A stretch of DNA of 64,000 bases from SHVO01 sp050246995 (GTDB taxonomy: Bacteria > Pseudomonadota > Alphaproteobacteria > Rhodospirillales > Rhodospirillaceae), in assembly GCA_050246995.1 (NCBI GenBank), contig JBFWVA010000002.1, positions 186,001 through 250,000 on the forward strand. Reading direction: 5' to 3'. The position numbers were made by a program, and so were the translations under genes. Below are positions 34,003 to 42,659 of this stretch, one piece after another (the stretch's first letter is position 1; each line of letters opens with the position of its first letter). Under the pieces are notes generated by a model. It did no database searches. It was not told the origin of the DNA and saw only the letters and a program-made list of their open reading frames with translations.

Positions 34003-34764
34003 ATGAAAATATCCGGGATTTCGGCGGTCGTCACGGGCGGTGCTTCAGGCATGGGCGCGGCAACCGCGCGCCATCTTGCGTCGCTAGGAGCAAAGGTCGC
34101 GCTTCTGGACGTTAACGCCGCAAGCTGTGAAGCCGTAGCCAAGGAAATCGGCGGCGCCGCCTTCGCATGCGACATCACGGATGCCGCCTCCACCGAGGCC
34201 GCGCTTCAAGGCGCAAAGGCTCGCCACGGCGCCGCGCGGCTGGTCGTGAACTGCGCGGGTATCGCGCCAGCCGCCAAGATCGTTGGGAAAAATGGTCCGC
34301 ACGATCTCACTCTTTTCCGCAAGGTGATCGAAGTCAATCTTATCGGCACGTTCAATATCCTGCGGCTGTCCGCCGCCGATATGATGCAGCTCGAGACGAT
34401 GGAAGAGGGCGAGCGCGGCGCAATCGTCAACACGGCCTCGATCGCGGGTTTCGAAGGGCAGATCGGCCAAGCCGCGTATGCGTCTTCCAAGGGCGGCATT
34501 ATCGGTCTCACCCTGCCGGCCGCGCGTGAATTCGCCGCTAGCGGAATCCGTGTCGTGACCATCGCGCCCGGCTTGATCGAGACCCCGCTGTTCGCGGGCC
34601 TGCCGCCGGCGGCGGTGGAAGCCCTGACGGCGACAACACTATTTCCGAAGCGTCTCGGCAAGGCGCAGGAATTCGCGCGCCTCGTACAGACCATTGCGGA
34701 AAACATCATGCTGAACGGCAGCACCATCCGCTTGGACGGCGCCGTGCATCTCGGAGTGAAATAA
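34003..34764 (+). CDS. SDR family oxidoreductase (3-hydroxyacyl-CoA dehydrogenase type-2-like)
   Basis: Short-chain dehydrogenase of 253 residues. Seen: cofactor motif TGGASGMG, NCAGIAPA, catalytic Ser/Tyr/Lys in NTASIAGF and YASSKGG, and PGLIETPLF. The LLDVN segment favours NAD over NADP. The pattern, including GFEGQIGQAAYASSKGG, matches the HSD17B10-like group acting on 3-hydroxyacyl-CoA. It diverges from the aldo/keto reductase gene and precedes cysD by 14 bases. Confidence 0.9.
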   Translation: MKISGISAVVTGGASGMGAATARHLASLGAKVALLDVNAASCEAVAKEIGGAAFACDITDAASTEAALQGAKARHGAARLVVNCAGIAPAAKIVGKNGPHDLTLFRKVIEVNLIGTFNILRLSAADMMQLETMEEGERGAIVNTASIAGFEGQIGQAAYASSKGGIIGLTLPAAREFAASGIRVVTIAPGLIETPLFAGLPPAAVEALTATTLFPKRLGKAQEFARLVQTIAENIMLNGSTIRLDGAVHLGVK

Positions 34765-34778
34765 GACAGGACGGGCGA

Positions 34779-35693
34779 ATGGCGGGTCCACACCCCGACC
34801 TCACCAATCTTCAGCGCTTGGAAGCCGAGAGCATCCATATTCTGCGGGAAGTCGTCGCGGAGTGTGAACGGCCTGTCATGCTCTATTCGATCGGCAAGGA
34901 CAGCGCCGTGATGCTGCACCTTGCGATGAAGGCCTTCTTCCCCGCCAAGCCGCCCTTCCCGCTACTCCACGTCGACACGACTTGGAAGTTCAAGGAGATG
35001 ATCGCGTTCCGCGATCAACGGGTGCGTGAGCTTGGCCTCGACCTTCTCGTCCACACCAATGCGGAGGGAATCGCACAGGGCGTTAGCCCCTTCTCGCATG
35101 GGTCATCCGTCCATACGGATGTCATGAAGACACAAGCCCTTAAGCAGGCGCTGGACAAATGGCAGTTCGACGCGGCTTTCGGGGGCGCGCGGCGCGATGA
35201 AGAAAAGTCCCGCGCCAAGGAACGCATCTTCTCGTTCCGTAGCGCGCAACACCGGTGGGATCCGCGCGACCAGCGTCCTGAACTCTGGCGCCTATACAAT
35301 ACCCGCGTTCACAAAGGCGAAAGCATCCGCGTCTTCCCTCTGTCCAATTGGACGGAGCTCGACGTGTGGCAATACATCTACCAGGAAAAAATCCCGGTCG
35401 TTCCGCTCTACTTCGCGAAGGAACGCCCCGTCGTGAGGCGCGATGGCGCATTGATCATGGTGGACGACGCGCGCATGCCGCTTCAGCCCGGCGAAAAGGC
35501 CGAGCTGAGAAAAGTTCGCTTCCGGACGTTGGGCTGCTACCCGCTGACCGGCGCTATCGACAGCGACGCGGACAGCTTGCCGGCGATTATCAACGAGATG
35601 TTGGATGCGAAAACATCCGAACGCCAGGGACGAATGATCGACCACGACAGCGCCGCCTCGATGGAGAAGAAGAAGCAGGAGGGCTATTTCTGA
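34779..35693 (+). CDS. cysD: Sulfate adenylyltransferase subunit 2
   Basis: Catalytic subunit of ATP sulfurylase, 304 residues, which makes adenylylsulfate from sulfate and ATP. Seen: the PP-loop motif YSIGKDSAVMLHLAMKAF (about 36-53), GGARRDEEKSRAKER, and a C-terminal region with LGCYPLTGAIDS. It shares one base with the next gene (TGATG), so CysD and CysNC are made together, as the heterodimer requires. Confidence 0.96.
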   Translation: MAGPHPDLTNLQRLEAESIHILREVVAECERPVMLYSIGKDSAVMLHLAMKAFFPAKPPFPLLHVDTTWKFKEMIAFRDQRVRELGLDLLVHTNAEGIAQGVSPFSHGSSVHTDVMKTQALKQALDKWQFDAAFGGARRDEEKSRAKERIFSFRSAQHRWDPRDQRPELWRLYNTRVHKGESIRVFPLSNWTELDVWQYIYQEKIPVVPLYFAKERPVVRRDGALIMVDDARMPLQPGEKAELRKVRFRTLGCYPLTGAIDSDADSLPAIINEMLDAKTSERQGRMIDHDSAASMEKKKQEGYF

Positions 35694-37597
35694 TGGCCCC
35701 AACCGCGGCGGAGCAGAAACTCGAAGAACATTTGGACGCCCACCGGCGCAAGGATCTTTTGCGGTTCATCACATGCGGTAGCGTGGACGACGGAAAGTCG
35801 ACCCTGATCGGCCGCCTGCTTTACGATTCCAAGATGGTTTTCGAGGACCAGCTTTCGGCTCTTGAAAGGGATTCGAGGGCGGTGGGAACGCAAGGCGGCG
35901 CTTTGGACTTCGCGCTTCTCATGGACGGCTTAGCCGCCGAGCGCGAACAGGGCATCACGATCGACGTCGCGTACCGCTACTTTACGACCGGCAAACGCGC
36001 TTTCATCGTCGCCGATACGCCCGGCCACGAGCAGTATACGCGTAACATGATTACCGGCGCATCGACCGCGGCCCTTGCCGTGATCCTCGTCGACGCGCGC
36101 AAAGGCATTCTTACCCAAACCCGGCGTCACGCGTTCCTTGTTTCGCTGATGGGTATCCGCAACATCGTGCTCGCGATCAATAAAATGGATCTGGTCGGCT
36201 ACGACCAAGCCGTGTTCGACGCGATTTGCGCGGACTACATGACGTTTGCGCGCCAGATCGGTGTTGAGGTGGTCGCCGCGATCCCATTGTCCGCGCTGAA
36301 CGGCGACAATATCGCCGCGCGCAGCAAGACGATGGCCTGGTACGCGGGCCCCACCCTCATCGAGCACCTTGAATCCGTAGAGGCCATAGATCACGGCCGC
36401 GGTGGGCCATTCCGCATGTGCGTGCAGTGGGTGAACCGGCCCGACCTCGATTTCCGGGGCTACGCGGGCACGATCGCGAGCGGCGAAATACATCCCGGGG
36501 CCACGGTTCGCATCCTACCATCCGGCAAGGAGGCCCGTGTTGCGCGTGTCGTCACCCAAGACGGGGATCTGACCCGCGCCACCGTAGGGCAATCGATCAC
36601 GCTAACATTGGACCGCGAGATCGATATCGCGCGCGGCGATATTTTGGCGTCTCCACTGGACGCGCCCGCCATCGCCGATCAGTTCAATTCCGCCGTGGTG
36701 TGGATGAGCGAGGAGCCGTTTCTGCCCGGGCGGCCGTATCTTGTGAAGATCGGAACAAAAACGGTGACCGCGACAGTCACCAGCATCCGGCACAAAATCA
36801 ACGTCAATACGCTTGAACATCTTGCGGCGAAGACTTTGGCGCTAAATGAGATCGCGGTTGCCAACATTCAGCTCGCACACCCCATCGCGTTCGATCCCTA
36901 CGAGAAGAACCGCGAGACAGGCGGGTTTATCGTGATCGACCGCATGACCAACGCTACCGTTGGCGCCGGCTTGATTCGCTTCGCTCTGCGCCGGTCGGAG
37001 AACATTCACTGGCAAGCGGTGGAGGTCGACAAACCCGCGCGCGCCGCCTTGAAGCACCAAAAAGCGTGTGTTTTGTGGTTCACGGGCCTTTCAGGGGCGG
37101 GCAAGTCCACCATCGCCAATGCCTTGGAGAAAAAGCTCTTCAGCCGCGGGCGTCACACCTATCTTTTGGACGGCGACAACGTGCGCCATGGACTGAACCG
37201 CGATCTCGGATTCACGGATGCCGATCGCGTGGAGAACATCCGCCGCGTCGCCGAAGTCGCGAAACTCATGGTCGACGCCGGCCTGATCGTGCTGGTTTCA
37301 TTCATTTCCCCATTCCGGGCGGAGCGCGAACTCGCGCGCAACCTGCTTCAACCGGGCGAGTTCGTCGAAGTGTTCGTGGATACGCCGCTGAGCGAGGCCG
37401 AAAAGCGCGACCCCAAGGGGTTGTATAAGAAGGCGCGCCGCGGGGAGATCGGCAATTTCACCGGTATCAGTTCGCCTTACGAGGCGCCGCTGACCCCTGA
37501 GCTGCGGATCGATACATCGCGCGTCTCCGCCGAAGAAGCCGCCGATCTTATCTTAGCCCGGCTCAGCGAGCGCGGAATGTTGGGCGGGCAGCCGTAA
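35693..37597 (+). CDS. cysNC: Bifunctional sulfate adenylyltransferase subunit 1 / adenylylsulfate kinase
   Basis: Fusion of 634 residues. The N-terminal CysN GTPase (about 1-445) has G1 GSVDDGKST (29-37), DTPGHEQYTRNM and NKMD; GTP hydrolysis drives APS formation. The C-terminal CysC kinase (about 455-634) has a P-loop GLSGAGKST (near 465), DGDNVRHGLNRDLGF and a GLYKKARRGEI segment, making PAPS. The ATG at 35693 overlaps the cysD stop. PAPS could feed both assimilation and sulfation of polysaccharides; the exopolysaccharide genes start about 8 kb downstream, but no sulfotransferase is in the window. Confidence 0.96.
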   Translation: MAPTAAEQKLEEHLDAHRRKDLLRFITCGSVDDGKSTLIGRLLYDSKMVFEDQLSALERDSRAVGTQGGALDFALLMDGLAAEREQGITIDVAYRYFTTGKRAFIVADTPGHEQYTRNMITGASTAALAVILVDARKGILTQTRRHAFLVSLMGIRNIVLAINKMDLVGYDQAVFDAICADYMTFARQIGVEVVAAIPLSALNGDNIAARSKTMAWYAGPTLIEHLESVEAIDHGRGGPFRMCVQWVNRPDLDFRGYAGTIASGEIHPGATVRILPSGKEARVARVVTQDGDLTRATVGQSITLTLDREIDIARGDILASPLDAPAIADQFNSAVVWMSEEPFLPGRPYLVKIGTKTVTATVTSIRHKINVNTLEHLAAKTLALNEIAVANIQLAHPIAFDPYEKNRETGGFIVIDRMTNATVGAGLIRFALRRSENIHWQAVEVDKPARAALKHQKACVLWFTGLSGAGKSTIANALEKKLFSRGRHTYLLDGDNVRHGLNRDLGFTDADRVENIRRVAEVAKLMVDAGLIVLVSFISPFRAERELARNLLQPGEFVEVFVDTPLSEAEKRDPKGLYKKARRGEIGNFTGISSPYEAPLTPELRIDTSRVSAEEAADLILARLSERGMLGGQP

Positions 37598-37691
37598 CGC
37601 ACCGGCGGCGTCTCAGACGCCACAAGCCGGCGCACGGGCGTACCTTCCATACCCGCGGACCGGCTTGTAGTCTCCCCCACGCGAGAGGCGC

Positions 37692-39482
37692 TTAAAGTCC
37701 AGTGCCGAGACGCCACTTGAAGGCTGTATTCCAGCCACGTGACTTCAGCTGACTCGTAGCCCACGCCAAGCTTTCTGCTGCGCCCGGTGTACCGAGTTTG
37801 GCCGCATAGAAAAGAGCCCCGCGCGTATAGGCGAGATAGGTGAGGTCGGTCGGCACCCAAGCATTAGGGTCGGTATAGACCGCCTTCGCGACGCTTTGTT
37901 CCAGCGCCCAAGCTTCGGACCACGAGGTCGCGAACGGCGACGTTTTCGTCGCACGCAGGATCATGCGGTAAGGTGTAGCGTGAGCCCGGATCCAGCCGCT
38001 AGTCGTGCTTGTGCGCGCGATAGTGCCGCCGATGATCCAGTCGAAAGCCGTCCGCCAGTCGTTGAAGCCCATGGTCACCATCCAGCCGATCACGGCCGCG
38101 ACAAATTCGTCCTGCCAGGGATCGACCCAGGCGCCTTCCGGCGCGTTGGTCTCGCCGCGCGAAGTGTCGATATTGGCGGTGGCGCGGAACAGCGCCCGTT
38201 CCGGACGAATGCTTTCGACGAAATTGCTCTGGAACCAGTCGCGGGTCGTTGCGAGTTGCGATGCCCAGTAGCTTTGCGGGAGCAGCCACGACGGCGTTGA
38301 GGCCGGCGTCACGCGCACCGCCTGAGCTAGTGTACGGAGGCTCCAGGCGAACGCGCGAGCTTGCGGAATGCTGGGCCGGTAAGCTGCCGGCAGAGATCCC
38401 CAGTTCCAGGTCGCTTGAAACTGGATGTCCTCCAGGTGGTACGGATCGCCCGTGAGAAGATACGGAAGGTAGGCCAGCGAGGGCTGGTGCGCGCTGTCGA
38501 GCGTAACGGGCGTGGAGGCAGTTTTAACATGAGGAGACCCCGCATTCGTGGAGTAGTACCAAGTGGCGTTCGGATACTTCCGGAAGTCGAAGGGACCGGT
38601 CTGCGTTTCATCGCGCATGTGCCAGGGCATCGTGCCCGCGGCTTCCGCTTGAGCGCGCAGAAGATCGAGCGAAGCTGCATCGCTGGTGCAGATGAACTTT
38701 GCCTGCGGCTCGGTAACGAGCCCGATGTCGCTGCGTTCGCCGGTGTTCGGCATATAAGGGGTCACGCCGGCAAGACCCATCGCCGCGTAGATACTTGACG
38801 AGGTGCTGACGGTCGCGCTCGAGGTCGAACTTGAGTTCAGAGAAACGTATTGCTGCGCGGTGATGACCAGTTTGGAAGCGTTGGCGTAGTTGCCGCCGGA
38901 GAACTGGGCCAGAATGTCGACATCGAGGTAGTCGCCATTCGGGAGTGGCATCACATTGAGGGTAGCGACAACCGGTTTAGGCGCCGCCGAACGGTCGTAG
39001 CCCGGGATCATGTTCTGTTCGACGAGCTTCGCGACATCGCCGACGATGGGACGGGGGCTGGACTGCCAGCGCCAGCGCGAAAACCAATAATGAGCTGGAA
39101 CGTCGATACGGGTGAGCACCTGCTCGCCGCGAGAGATCGTCACGCTGTAGGCGCCAAGGTTGGCCGGCACCGCTTGGAACACACGACCGAGCTCGAATAC
39201 AACTTCGACGCGATCGCTATTACGGTCTGGACGGAAGTAAACAGTGAGAGGAAAGTTCGGGACTTCGCTGCGTACGCAACGCTGCGTGAAGTTACCAATT
39301 GTGGCGACGAAATCGCCGAGGTTTTGCCCGGTCTCTTCTTTAAATTCGTAGGTCTGGCCTGCAAGAGTCACAACAGCTTTTAGGGTCGGTGTGACGGTCT
39401 GCGCTGTCGCGATCCCCGCCTGAAGCCCCACAATTCCTGCTGCACCAATGCCGATCGCACCCCGTCGGCTGATGTTGGTCAT
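37692..39482 (-). CDS. Tat-exported protein of unknown function, paralogue of 59953-61566
   Basis: Exported protein of 596 residues that I do not recognise as a named family. The N-terminus SRRGAIGIGAAGIVGLQAG is a twin-arginine signal. A beta-rich N-terminal domain (about 30-160: FPLTVYFRPDRNSDRVEVVFELGR, WFSRWRWQS) is followed by a variable linker containing a Ser/Thr-rich run (near 230-250), then a long alpha-helical domain. That domain carries GERSDIGLVTE, QAEAAGTMPWHMRDE, DSAHQPSLAYLPYLLTGDPYHLED and IPQARAFAWS. The helical part with Trp, His and acidic clusters resembles polysaccharide-active alpha-toroid enzymes (inference). The ATG at 39482 has GAGGAGAGA 7 bases upstream. Confidence 0.8.
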   Translation of the reverse strand: MTNISRRGAIGIGAAGIVGLQAGIATAQTVTPTLKAVVTLAGQTYEFKEETGQNLGDFVATIGNFTQRCVRSEVPNFPLTVYFRPDRNSDRVEVVFELGRVFQAVPANLGAYSVTISRGEQVLTRIDVPAHYWFSRWRWQSSPRPIVGDVAKLVEQNMIPGYDRSAAPKPVVATLNVMPLPNGDYLDVDILAQFSGGNYANASKLVITAQQYVSLNSSSTSSATVSTSSSIYAAMGLAGVTPYMPNTGERSDIGLVTEPQAKFICTSDAASLDLLRAQAEAAGTMPWHMRDETQTGPFDFRKYPNATWYYSTNAGSPHVKTASTPVTLDSAHQPSLAYLPYLLTGDPYHLEDIQFQATWNWGSLPAAYRPSIPQARAFAWSLRTLAQAVRVTPASTPSWLLPQSYWASQLATTRDWFQSNFVESIRPERALFRATANIDTSRGETNAPEGAWVDPWQDEFVAAVIGWMVTMGFNDWRTAFDWIIGGTIARTSTTSGWIRAHATPYRMILRATKTSPFATSWSEAWALEQSVAKAVYTDPNAWVPTDLTYLAYTRGALFYAAKLGTPGAAESLAWATSQLKSRGWNTAFKWRLGTGL

Positions 39483-40050
39483 ACGCGATCTCTCCTCTTC
39501 CAAGGATCATGCCCCGCTCCTTCGGGAGCGGTGAAAAAAGAGGGGAGACGTAGGAGCACTTAAAACCACGACCGGAACTTTTTCCCCAATTCCGATTGTG
39601 TAGGTTGCGCTCCTGGCAACCCCCCAGCCCGGGTCCGTTTTCCAAGAGCGCGACTCTTTCAGCAAGCCAGAACATCCGCGCACACAAACGCAATGCGTGT
39701 GGGTCGTTGTATTTAACGGAAAAGTTCTATGTAAAAATTTTTTGCAACCGTACGCCGATACGCAAACGCGACAACTCACGCTCGAACTGCGGAATCACGC
39801 AACCAGTTCGAAGGGAAATGCGGGTTCAGACAATCGAAAAAGGTTCCCGCTGTTGCAGATAATTTTTTTCGATTCGGTGGTGGTGTTGTGCGAAAGATTC
39901 TAGAGCGTACGCTTGATAGCAGGTGTATAAGAACGACACCCTTAGTTGTCGCTTATCTTTGATTGAGTGCTCTACGAGCCGATAATCTTACCGTTGCATA
40001 CTCCCACTATCGCAGAGGTTCGCGTGGCTGTTTTCCCTGAAGGTCAAACG
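39483..40050. other. AT-richer intergenic region upstream of the Tat protein
   Basis: About 570 bases, lower in GC than the flanks. It contains a 7-base-stem hairpin with a TTCG loop (39514-39531), placed in the 5' leader of the leftward Tat gene, and A/T tracts near 39724-39743 and 39862-39870. An imperfect inverted repeat near 39928-39958 (TAAG..CGACA / TTGTCGCTTA) may be regulatory. I see no confident gene. Confidence 0.4.
39514..39531 (-). promoter_or_regulatory. 5' leader hairpin of the Tat protein gene
   Basis: Arms CCGCTCC and GGAGCGG around TTCG (CGAA on the minus strand), about 32 bases upstream of the ATG at 39482, with a T-run just before it on the minus strand. It could stabilise the mRNA or act in regulation. 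Confidence 0.4.
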
Positions 40051-40293
40051 ATGAACGGGTTGTCGAAGATGATTGGGATCGCCGGCATTGCCGCGGTTAT
40101 TGCTCTCGCCAGTTTTCGTACGGACATCGCAGTCGCGCTCGGCGTGACGGCTTTGGCGATTGCGGGCCTCACCGCCGTCGTGGTTTTGGTAGGGGCCGCC
40201 GTCGCCACGCGCCACACCCGCGCCGCCATGGAAAACAGGCGGGCACCCGCTTTGGATGCCACGCCCGTTATCTCGCCACTTCAAGAGCAATAG
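40051..40293 (+). CDS. Small membrane protein
   Basis: Predicted protein of 80 residues with two hydrophobic segments (about 6-22 and 26-50), then a charged tail. I use ATG 40051, with GAAGGT about 8 bases upstream; longer in-frame GTG starts (39967, 40024) exist. It converges on the XRE regulator gene. I cannot name it, and it might be a chance frame, though GC at third positions is coding-like. Confidence 0.5.
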   Translation: MNGLSKMIGIAGIAAVIALASFRTDIAVALGVTALAIAGLTAVVVLVGAAVATRHTRAAMENRRAPALDATPVISPLQEQ

Positions 40294-40296
40294 CTC

Positions 40297-40860
40297 TTAA
40301 GACTTCCGCATTTCGTGTTGCGACGACATTGAATTCATGGGCATCGCGCCGATGCTGTCGTCATCGCCCTTCCAATCCGCCTCCTCACCGTCCGCGCTCG
40401 TCGATGCGAGGGACTTGGCAAGTTCGTAGATGCGCCGGCGGACGTGATATCCTTTTATACGATAGTATGCGCGCACCAATTCCAGGGTTTCCCGGCGATT
40501 CATCGGATCGTCCTGACGCAGGACGAGATCGGTGGTCTGACCATCCCAATTTCGCGGGCTGGCGCCGGCCGTCTTCTCATCCATCTCATCGAAGAAGAAT
40601 GACACCGGACAATCGAGAACGCCGGCAAGGTCCCACAGGCGACTTGCGCCGATGCGGTTGGTGCCGCGCTCGTACTTCTGAACTTGTTGGAACGTGAGGC
40701 CAAGGGCCTCACCGACTTTCTGCTGACTCATTCCAAGCAACGTGCGGCGCAGACGCAAGCGGTTACCGACATGTACGTCGATTGGGTTGGGCTTCCCCCA
40801 AGATCGTCCACCGGTCGGACGGCCCGTCTCTTCGTATCTATCCTTATCCAGCGATGCCAT
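40297..40860 (-). CDS. XRE-family transcriptional regulator
   Basis: DNA-binding protein of 187 residues with an N-terminal helix-turn-helix (about 30-85: RLRLRRTLLGMSQQKVGEALGLTFQQVQKYERG), followed by NRIGASRLWDLAGVLDCPVSFFFDEM. It then has a variable C-terminal region rich in Arg and acidic residues. This layout matches the alphaproteobacterial group that includes PraR/PhrR-like regulators of surface and attachment traits. The ATG at 40860 is used; a TTG at 40881 is in frame. A 13-base palindrome lies 78 bases upstream and may be its operator. Confidence 0.9.
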   Translation of the reverse strand: MASLDKDRYEETGRPTGGRSWGKPNPIDVHVGNRLRLRRTLLGMSQQKVGEALGLTFQQVQKYERGTNRIGASRLWDLAGVLDCPVSFFFDEMDEKTAGASPRNWDGQTTDLVLRQDDPMNRRETLELVRAYYRIKGYHVRRRIYELAKSLASTSADGEEADWKGDDDSIGAMPMNSMSSQHEMRKS

Positions 40861-41245
40861 AACACAGGTACCTTCAAACAAAATGTTATCTCAAAAATAT
40901 GCGCGCAAAATTTTCGTAATCACGTAATGACGAATGTCTGCAAATTGCAGGCGTTCGAAGGTGGCAACGGATGGTGTAGTTTTTTTGTTCCGAAACAAGC
41001 ATCGCCTGCGCAATCATCGGCAGCGGCGTAGCCGCATACTCTTGGTGTACGCTTGAAGGCGCCCCCACGTTGCCCGCACCGCCGTCGAAAATTCGTCAAA
41101 CGTTTTTACATAGCGGCGCATTTTCGACGTTATTTCCGCTGAATTATCAGCATTTTCGCAATGGCATGCATCTTGCTGATCAGGTCCTCGAGACATTGAT
41201 TGTGTGTGCGCCGCCGCTTCGTAACGGTCGCGCGAAGAACCTGAC
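40861..41245. other. AT-rich divergent intergenic region
   Basis: About 385 bases between the XRE regulator and the small ATPase-like protein, clearly lower in GC than its surroundings. It holds the palindrome at 40938-40950, a repeated GTAAT/CGTAAT motif near 40915-40929, and a T-run at 40980-40987. No gene or RNA is recognised. Confidence 0.4.
40938..40950. promoter_or_regulatory. Palindrome CTGCAA-A-TTGCAG, candidate operator
   Basis: Perfect 6-base arms around a single A, 78-90 bases upstream of the XRE regulator ATG at 40860. Its size and symmetry fit a dimeric XRE-type repressor site, so autoregulation is the simplest idea. Confidence 0.4.
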
Positions 41246-41842
41246 ATGCGCGCGAAAGATCCAAGCATGAGGCATGGAAGAAACCTACCCTCCGCCCTGA
41301 CTTCTCACTTCACGCGTCTTCCCGCGCGCGTGCAAGATCCGCACATTTCGAACGCTGCCGTCACCGCACTCGCGTACAGCGATCTCTCACGCGACACCAC
41401 CGACGTGTGCGCTCAAATGTTCAAGTTCTGCAAGCGGTGCGATGAGAAGTACCTGCGTCCGCGAAAGATCCAGTGCCTCTTCGACGTCGATAGCGGCGTG
41501 ATGCATCGAGGGGCATTGCAGATCGTTTGCGACGTAATTGAAGCGCTTCTGGCCGATATTTCACAAAACGGCGTATGCCACGCGAACGGAGCGTCGTTGA
41601 CAGTGACGCTGCGCCGGCAGCACGGTGTATGGATTCTTGCGGTGACCGAGCGGCGTATCGCCAGTTTGCGCCAGACCGCCACCGTGAGGCGATTGTCGCT
41701 TGTAAGGCGCCGCGCGCAGATTCTCGGCGCTGCATGCCGCGTACATGAAACTAACGAGGGCTTTATTACCGCATTGATGTTCGACAGCACCGCTGTGACA
41801 TCGGGCTGGCGCGACGGTTCTACGTCAGAGACCGTTCACTAG
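41246..41842 (+). CDS. Degenerate histidine-kinase-like ATPase-fold protein
   Basis: Protein of 198 residues. The middle and end resemble the HATPase fold of a sensor kinase: GALQIVCDVIEALLADISQNGVCHANGASLTVTLRR, a VTERR strand and a C-terminal beta strand ITALMFD. The usual nucleotide motifs (N-box Asn, DxGxG, GxGLG) are not recognisable, so it is probably not an active kinase. It is single-domain, without a phospho-acceptor helix. Similar stand-alone modules act as regulators or anti-sigma-like proteins. The start could also be 41267. Family assignment is tentative. Confidence 0.6.
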   Translation: MRAKDPSMRHGRNLPSALTSHFTRLPARVQDPHISNAAVTALAYSDLSRDTTDVCAQMFKFCKRCDEKYLRPRKIQCLFDVDSGVMHRGALQIVCDVIEALLADISQNGVCHANGASLTVTLRRQHGVWILAVTERRIASLRQTATVRRLSLVRRRAQILGAACRVHETNEGFITALMFDSTAVTSGWRDGSTSETVH

Positions 41843-41843
41843 G

Positions 41844-42590
41844 CTAGTGACGCAACCAATACCAGAGACGACCGGTCCCTTCATAGAACGCGTAGTGACT
41901 GTCGCGCAGTCCACTGAGCCGCGGAATGAAGTTTGTGGGCGAATCCGCCGATACGTGCGCGAAGATCGTCGGCGCAGGCACGACCTCAAGCCCGGCGTTC
42001 GAGAAGGCTTGGGCCGCCCGCGGCATGTGGCTGGCGTGGGTCACCAGCAAGATTTTATGAACGCCGCTTCGGGATAAAGTCTCGGCACTGAAGACGGCGT
42101 TCTCATGTGTGTCCAGAGAACGGTCCTCTGTGAGAACGTCTGAGATCCCGAAATCCTTTTCGAGAGACTCTTTCATCGCGCCGGCGAGAGTCACGGTTAC
42201 GCCCGGCGGCTGACCGCCGGAGACCAGGATCGGAGCACCGGTGAGACGATGCAAGCGCGCGCCGTAGCGAAGTCTCTCGAGCGTCGTCTCGTCGACGGTG
42301 GGGCCGCCGTACTCGGCGCTGTTGAGATGCAAACCAGCGGAGAGCACGACAATCGCCTGCGCCGATGAATCGCGGGCGGCGGCGTCGGACAAGGCCGGCA
42401 CCGTCTGCACCAGCGCATTCAGGCGTCCCGCGACGACGGGGGTCGCGAGAAGATAAAAGGCGACCAGGCCGGCGCCGATGACCCCAAGCCCCGCGGTGCG
42501 TTTGCGCAAACAAAGAAGGACGAACCCCGCCAGGAGCAGGAGCCAAAGATTGCCCGGGGGTAAGACGAACTCTTTAATAATATTATACAT
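41844..42590 (-). CDS. YdcF/ElyC-type DUF218 membrane protein
   Basis: Protein of 248 residues with two N-terminal membrane segments (about 10-28 and 32-54) and a soluble DUF218 domain containing AIVVLSAGLHLN, SGGQPPG, EDRSLDTHENAVFS and VTHASHMPRA. This pattern is that of ElyC/SanA relatives linked to envelope polysaccharide homeostasis. AGGGGCGGCT directly precedes the ATG. Leftward genes for a GT4 enzyme and a CelD-like protein lie upstream, so it probably belongs to an accessory envelope cluster. Confidence 0.9.
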   Translation of the reverse strand: MYNIIKEFVLPPGNLWLLLLAGFVLLCLRKRTAGLGVIGAGLVAFYLLATPVVAGRLNALVQTVPALSDAAARDSSAQAIVVLSAGLHLNSAEYGGPTVDETTLERLRYGARLHRLTGAPILVSGGQPPGVTVTLAGAMKESLEKDFGISDVLTEDRSLDTHENAVFSAETLSRSGVHKILLVTHASHMPRAAQAFSNAGLEVVPAPTIFAHVSADSPTNFIPRLSGLRDSHYAFYEGTGRLWYWLRH

Positions 42591-42659
42591 AGCCGCCCCT
42601 CGCCTCGCTCCAGCGGCGCGGCGCTCTCTTTATATATAGGGGAACGGGGCGCAGGTCGG

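Noticed and set aside
37607..37621. Small hairpin after cysNC as a terminator
   Set aside because: Only a 6-base stem with no T-run, so it is not convincing.
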